Origin: Breviolum minutum Mf 1.05b.01
Taxonomy: Eukaryota; Sar; Dinophyceae; Suessiales; Symbiodiniaceae
Reading direction: 5' to 3'
Length of the DNA stretch: 64,000 nt
Assembly (NCBI GenBank): GCA_000507305.1
Contig: DF239268.1
Location: 93,595 to 157,594 of the forward strand
In this document: one piece after another, positions 60,335 to 64,000 of the stretch
Numbering within the stretch: position 1 is the first letter of the stretch
Layout: the number at the start of each line of letters is the position of its first letter
Notes under the pieces: generated by a model
Seen by the model: the letters and a program-made list of their open reading frames with translations, nothing else
Database searches by the model: none
Told to the model about the DNA's origin: nothing
Program-made: the position numbers and the translations under genes

Positions 60335-63300
60335 TTTCATGTACTTGCTTCCTTTCCCTGATGGCTGGATCCACTCAGCTTTTTGTCCAAGACCTCAGTG
60401 GAAGGAAGGTGTGAAAGCCATGGCGGGTATTTCCAGGGCATTCACAATTGAGGAAACGGTGAATGATGATGGCACTGTCTGCATCACAAAACCAATGAAG
60501 TTTAAGGTCGATGTATCTGGTTCAAAATGGTTGTGCCTTTTTTTTGCTAATGTGTTTGTCTGCCTGTTCAGGCCCAACCCCAAAAAAATACAAGGTATGT
60601 GTTACCAGGGGAAGGGGGCAAACAAAAAAACACATCTCTGAGGCATTGGGGCAGGCAGTGTATGCGGGTTTACGTGTATACGCAGAGAAACATGGTCCTC
60701 GAATTTGCAATGATGATGATCGATCGGTCATTGTATGGACTGAACGCAGCAAACAAACGATCATGGAACAGGATTTGGAGTCGAACTACGAAGTTCTGAG
60801 AGAAGTGTTGCTGAAATATTTGCGATATGGGGAGATAATCCCCCAAGCTCATTTCGAGGTGTGGATCTGAAAAAAAACATAAATCATGATATCGATTTGT
60901 TTTATGTGCCATCAGCTGCAAAGCCATATACAGTTGCCCAACCCAAAAAATCATAATTCTCGAATAAAATTTACCATTGGACCATGTTTAATTGCAAATG
61001 ACATCCCCTGGTAGGCTGCATTTCTTCTTTGCTCAATGAAGCACAACTTCCATGCGCAGTTGCACCGCAAGAGGGGTGGCAAAGGTCTGATGAAGGTTTC
61101 TTGACACAATTTTCTTTCTATATGGTGAAGTGATATTTCTTACCCCACTTGTTTAAAAAAAACACTAATATTAATTATAAAATCCGACTAGGTCCACTGG
61201 TACACCACTTCATGATCTAATCCCACAACTGAGGAATGGGCCCAGGATCAAGCAACCAAGATCAAGAAGATGATCTCCCACCTTATTGGATTGCTTCGCA
61301 AGTCACCCAATGCAAGGTTTCCCAACTGGTTGAACAATGTTTTTGTTTTTTAATATATAATGGTTTATAATGATTTCAAATTCCAGAATGTTATCATGAT
61401 CAAAAACCCTATGGATCCAAGTAGCTTCTAGGAATGCACTTAGTGTGTAATTAATTCGGGTGGTAAAGTATCTTCTTAGGAGGTACTTGGATCCATAGGG
61501 ATATATTCATTGAAATTAATGATACCATATGATCAATAAAAAAATATAAGTGCACCTTATCAGCTCAAACAAGTTTCCCCTATCAAACTGCATCATGAGG
61601 TCTGATAAGATTGCAGTGCTGAAACAAATCGTCATGAAGTTCCGTGAAATCCGGTCCAGGGCGGGGGTGGAGGAAATTGTTACTGACCTGGATGCAGTTG
61701 CTGATCTGGAAGAACAGAACTGTGGGGATCAACATGGTATATAGATTCAATTGCAACATCATTTTTTAAATGTCAATAATCTGTTTTGTTTTGGCCGTTC
61801 AACTAAAAAAACAATGCATATATGCGGCTATGCAATATCATTGTCTGTTGGGATGAACTTATCATTAGATAGGAGCCTTTTTTTTCAACCATAATTTCAA
61901 GTAATTTGTGTGGCCCGGCTAGGAACTTCAAGTTGAACTTGATGATGAACCCATCATTGTTGCAATGAACATTAATCTGGAGGCTGCCCCTGGACCAGGT
62001 GTTGTCAAAGGGGAAGACCAGGAGACCTGGGTTATCTAATTTTTGAAGTTGAAACAATGTGGTGTGTTACAAACAATATATATATATATATAATATATAT
62101 ATATAGGTTTTGCAAATTAGTACTAGTATATATATTATATATATATATTAGTTTTCAAAAAAAATACATTGTTGAAATAATATATTAGCTAGCTAGATAT
62201 TTAAGTGCAAATGCATCGCATCAGGAGGAGGACGCAAATGCAGAAGTGGTGGGCTCGCAGCAGGATGAGACTGCACATGTGGAAGAGTTGCCAGCTACAC
62301 AAGTGGAGCCTGTGGAACCGGCCCGGGTGGAGGAATCTGAAGTTGAGGTGCCTGTGGAACAGGCAAGGTCTTAAAAGAAGATCATAGTTTGATGTATGTA
62401 CGTGTGTACATGTACAATTTATAGTAAAAAATATATATATATATATTTATAGCCATCGTGTTGTTCTTATATTACATGATCACATATGTGTTAGATATGT
62501 TAGATGTAGGTATGTTATAAAGATTGCAAATAGTTTTGTTTTGCATAGTAGTTTTGCTTTTCATAGTGACTATCTGGCTGCTCCCTAGATGGAGGTGTTT
62601 TTGCCTTACAAAGAACGTATCCGTCAATTCTTTCAGCGACATCCGGGTGCAATGCAGGCTTTGCCACCAGTGCCGCAAGACACACAGCTTGAAGAATGGC
62701 AACAGCAACGTCAAGATGCTGTTCCAGTTGAAGAAAGCCCATCGGGAGAAGATCGCAGGCCCCGCAGGGGGTCTGGGGCACCTGCAGAGGTGGCTCCAAG
62801 TTTGGAGGTCTTGCCTGAGAAGGCGAATGTTGATCAGAAGGGCCAGCAGGCGTTGAAAGCCGCAGTCGTTCCGCCCAAGCCCAAACAGAAGGCTAAGGCT
62901 AAGTCGAAGGCTAGCCCTAAAGCAAAGGGCACTCCAAAAGCCAAGTCGAAGGCCAAGGCGAAAGCAAAATCTTCGGCCTCTCGGAATCAGAAACTGTCTC
63001 CATCGGCCAAGCGCAAGTTGGAAGCTGACTTTGATGCAGTTGCTAAGATTGGGAGTGGCATTCCTTCTCCGAAAGCCAAACGGATGGCTGGTCGGATGAG
63101 TCAGGAAGACAAGCTTGCAGCTTCAATGCTGCGACGGGAGAAGGCAGCTGAGGGTATGTTTCTCTTGGCCCAGTGTGGCATTGATGATCTCGAGATGCCA
63201 GGGCCAGATCATGACAAGATGTTTCTAGCCCTGCAAATTTGCAAATATTCTATAAGTAATAAGTTTAGATAAATATAGGTTGATAATATTTTGCGTGTAT

Positions 63301-64000
63301 ATATATATATTATCACATAAGTTTTTTTTTTGACATATCAGTTTATGACCAAAAACATGTTGGTTTTGATATAATAATTATACAAATGTACGTACTTTAT
63401 TGCAATACGGAAACTTTTGACACTTTGTTGCTGATCAACCCAATCTTGTGTGAACAACTGCCCAGTGAAATTGAGGTCTTTCACTGTCAATCGTTCTGGC
63501 CAGTGCTCTTCGATTAGTGCGATTCTGAATTCCAACAGCTTCTATATCAGGACTGCCAATTTGGATGTGGCTGATGCTTTGGAAATCCCCCCGAACAAGC
63601 TCAAGGGATGCACTGTGCCATGGGATGAGTCACCAGAACATGCGCAACTAGCTGATTGCTTANCACATAAGTTTTTTTTTGACATATCAGTTTATGACCA
63701 AAAACATGTTGGTTTTGATATAATAATTATACAAATGTACGTACTTTATTGCAATACGGAAACTTTTGACACTTTGTTGCTGATCAACCCAATCTTGTGT
63801 GAACAACTGCCCAGTGAAATTGAGGTCTTTCACTGTCAATCGTTCTGGCCAGTGCTCTTCGATTAGTGCGATTCTGAATTCCAACAGCTTCTATATCAGG
63901 ACTGCCAATTTGGATGTGGCTGATGCTTTGGAAATCCCCCCGAACAAGCTCAAGGGATGCACTGTGCCATGGGATGAGTCACCAGAACATGCGCAACTAG
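60335..64000 (+). CDS. Multi-exon gene, Lys/Ala-rich C-terminal part, partial at right edge
   Basis: Eight exon blocks chain in phase: 60335-60519, 60572-60858, 61234-61316, 61600-61736, 61933-62021 (or 61998), 62225-62362, 62589-63255 and 63466-63662. Most use GT-AG; the 62362 donor must be GC (CAG|GCAAGG) to hold frame, and the 62021 donor would be GA, both known in dinoflagellates. The second block reads through PTPKKYKVCVTRGRG and ISEALGQAVYAGLRVYAEKH. The third and fourth are charged helical segments. The sixth is acidic and the seventh holds a SKASPKAKGTPKAKSKAKAK tract at about residues 105-130 of that exon, which suggests a nuclear, nucleic-acid-binding or disordered region. The last block contains ANLDVADALEIPPNKLKG. 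I do not recognise a catalytic domain. The start lies upstream or at the Met near 60343, and the gene leaves the window. In contrast to the rest of the window the introns carry almost no MITE-like copies. Frame consistency across seven junctions is the main support; the product is unknown. Confidence 0.6.
61406..61500. repeat. Palindromic element in an intron of the 60-64 kb gene
   Basis: CCCTATGGATCCAAGTAGCT...AGGTACTTGGATCCATAGGG; the only clear such element in that gene. Confidence 0.8.
63314..64000 (+). repeat. Direct duplication across an N, likely assembly overlap
   Basis: The segment starting CACATAAGTTTTTTTT at 63314 recurs at 63664, directly after the N at 63663, and matches to the window end except for one T in the homopolymer. 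Confidence 0.9.

Overview
This window looks like nuclear DNA from a dinoflagellate, possibly near Polarella, Symbiodiniaceae or Prorocentrum. The evidence is indirect: short exon-like blocks with very long introns, GC and GA 5' splice sites beside GT, a Lys/Ala/Pro-rich protein at 62.6-63.3 kb of a kind common in dinoflagellate gene models, a LINE 3' end and a retroelement gag fragment resembling those I know from dinoflagellates, and many small palindromic elements. No bacterial, viral or organellar gene set is present. The only strongly supported multi-exon gene model runs from 60.3 kb off the right edge. Other coding calls are single exons or pairs read from open frame plus splice signals, nearly all on the + strand. 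I could not name a product for most of them.

The main content is a dense population of short (about 60-170 bp) non-autonomous elements with terminal inverted repeats (MITE-like), over 100 copies in at least a dozen families. Target-site duplications (TSDs) sort them into classes. Families A, C and F make 4-bp duplications (exact in ten copies). Family B makes 3-bp duplications (exact in five copies). Families D, E, H, K, L and M lie between TA dinucleotides, and most begin TACCC and end GGGTA. Nesting and stacking are visible: F in C at 20.0 kb, B in D at 40.0 kb, D in L at 30.8 kb, E then D at 42.9-43.1 kb.

Family A is the most notable. All 30 recognisable copies lie in the same (+) orientation, the direction of nearly all exon-like blocks, while families B, C, F, G and E occur in both. 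A copies carry GT near the 5' end, a pyrimidine-rich ATATTTTTCAG-type core and a terminal CTAG. Several sit between open reading blocks, so they look like introner elements (transposons that become spliceosomal introns). Family F copies also start GT and end AG, and F8 at 45.05-45.15 kb separates two blocks that join in frame.

Layout: 0-24.7 kb is element-rich intronic or intergenic DNA with scattered exons (best at 9.1, 11.0-11.7, 13.3-13.9, 22.2, 23.1 and 24.5 kb) and a gag fragment at 18.4-18.8 kb. From 24.8 to 29.5 kb is an island almost free of these elements, holding a 5'-truncated LINE on the - strand. From 29.6 to 59.7 kb is again element-rich with exons at 34.9, 39.1, 42.4, 44.0, 45.0, 48.6, 50.3, 51.8, 52.7, 53.5, 54.7, 57.6 and 59.5 kb. 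From 60 to 64 kb is a gene with few insertions. Four single-N joins are present; the last (63,663) separates two nearly identical 0.34-kb copies and is probably an unmerged contig overlap.
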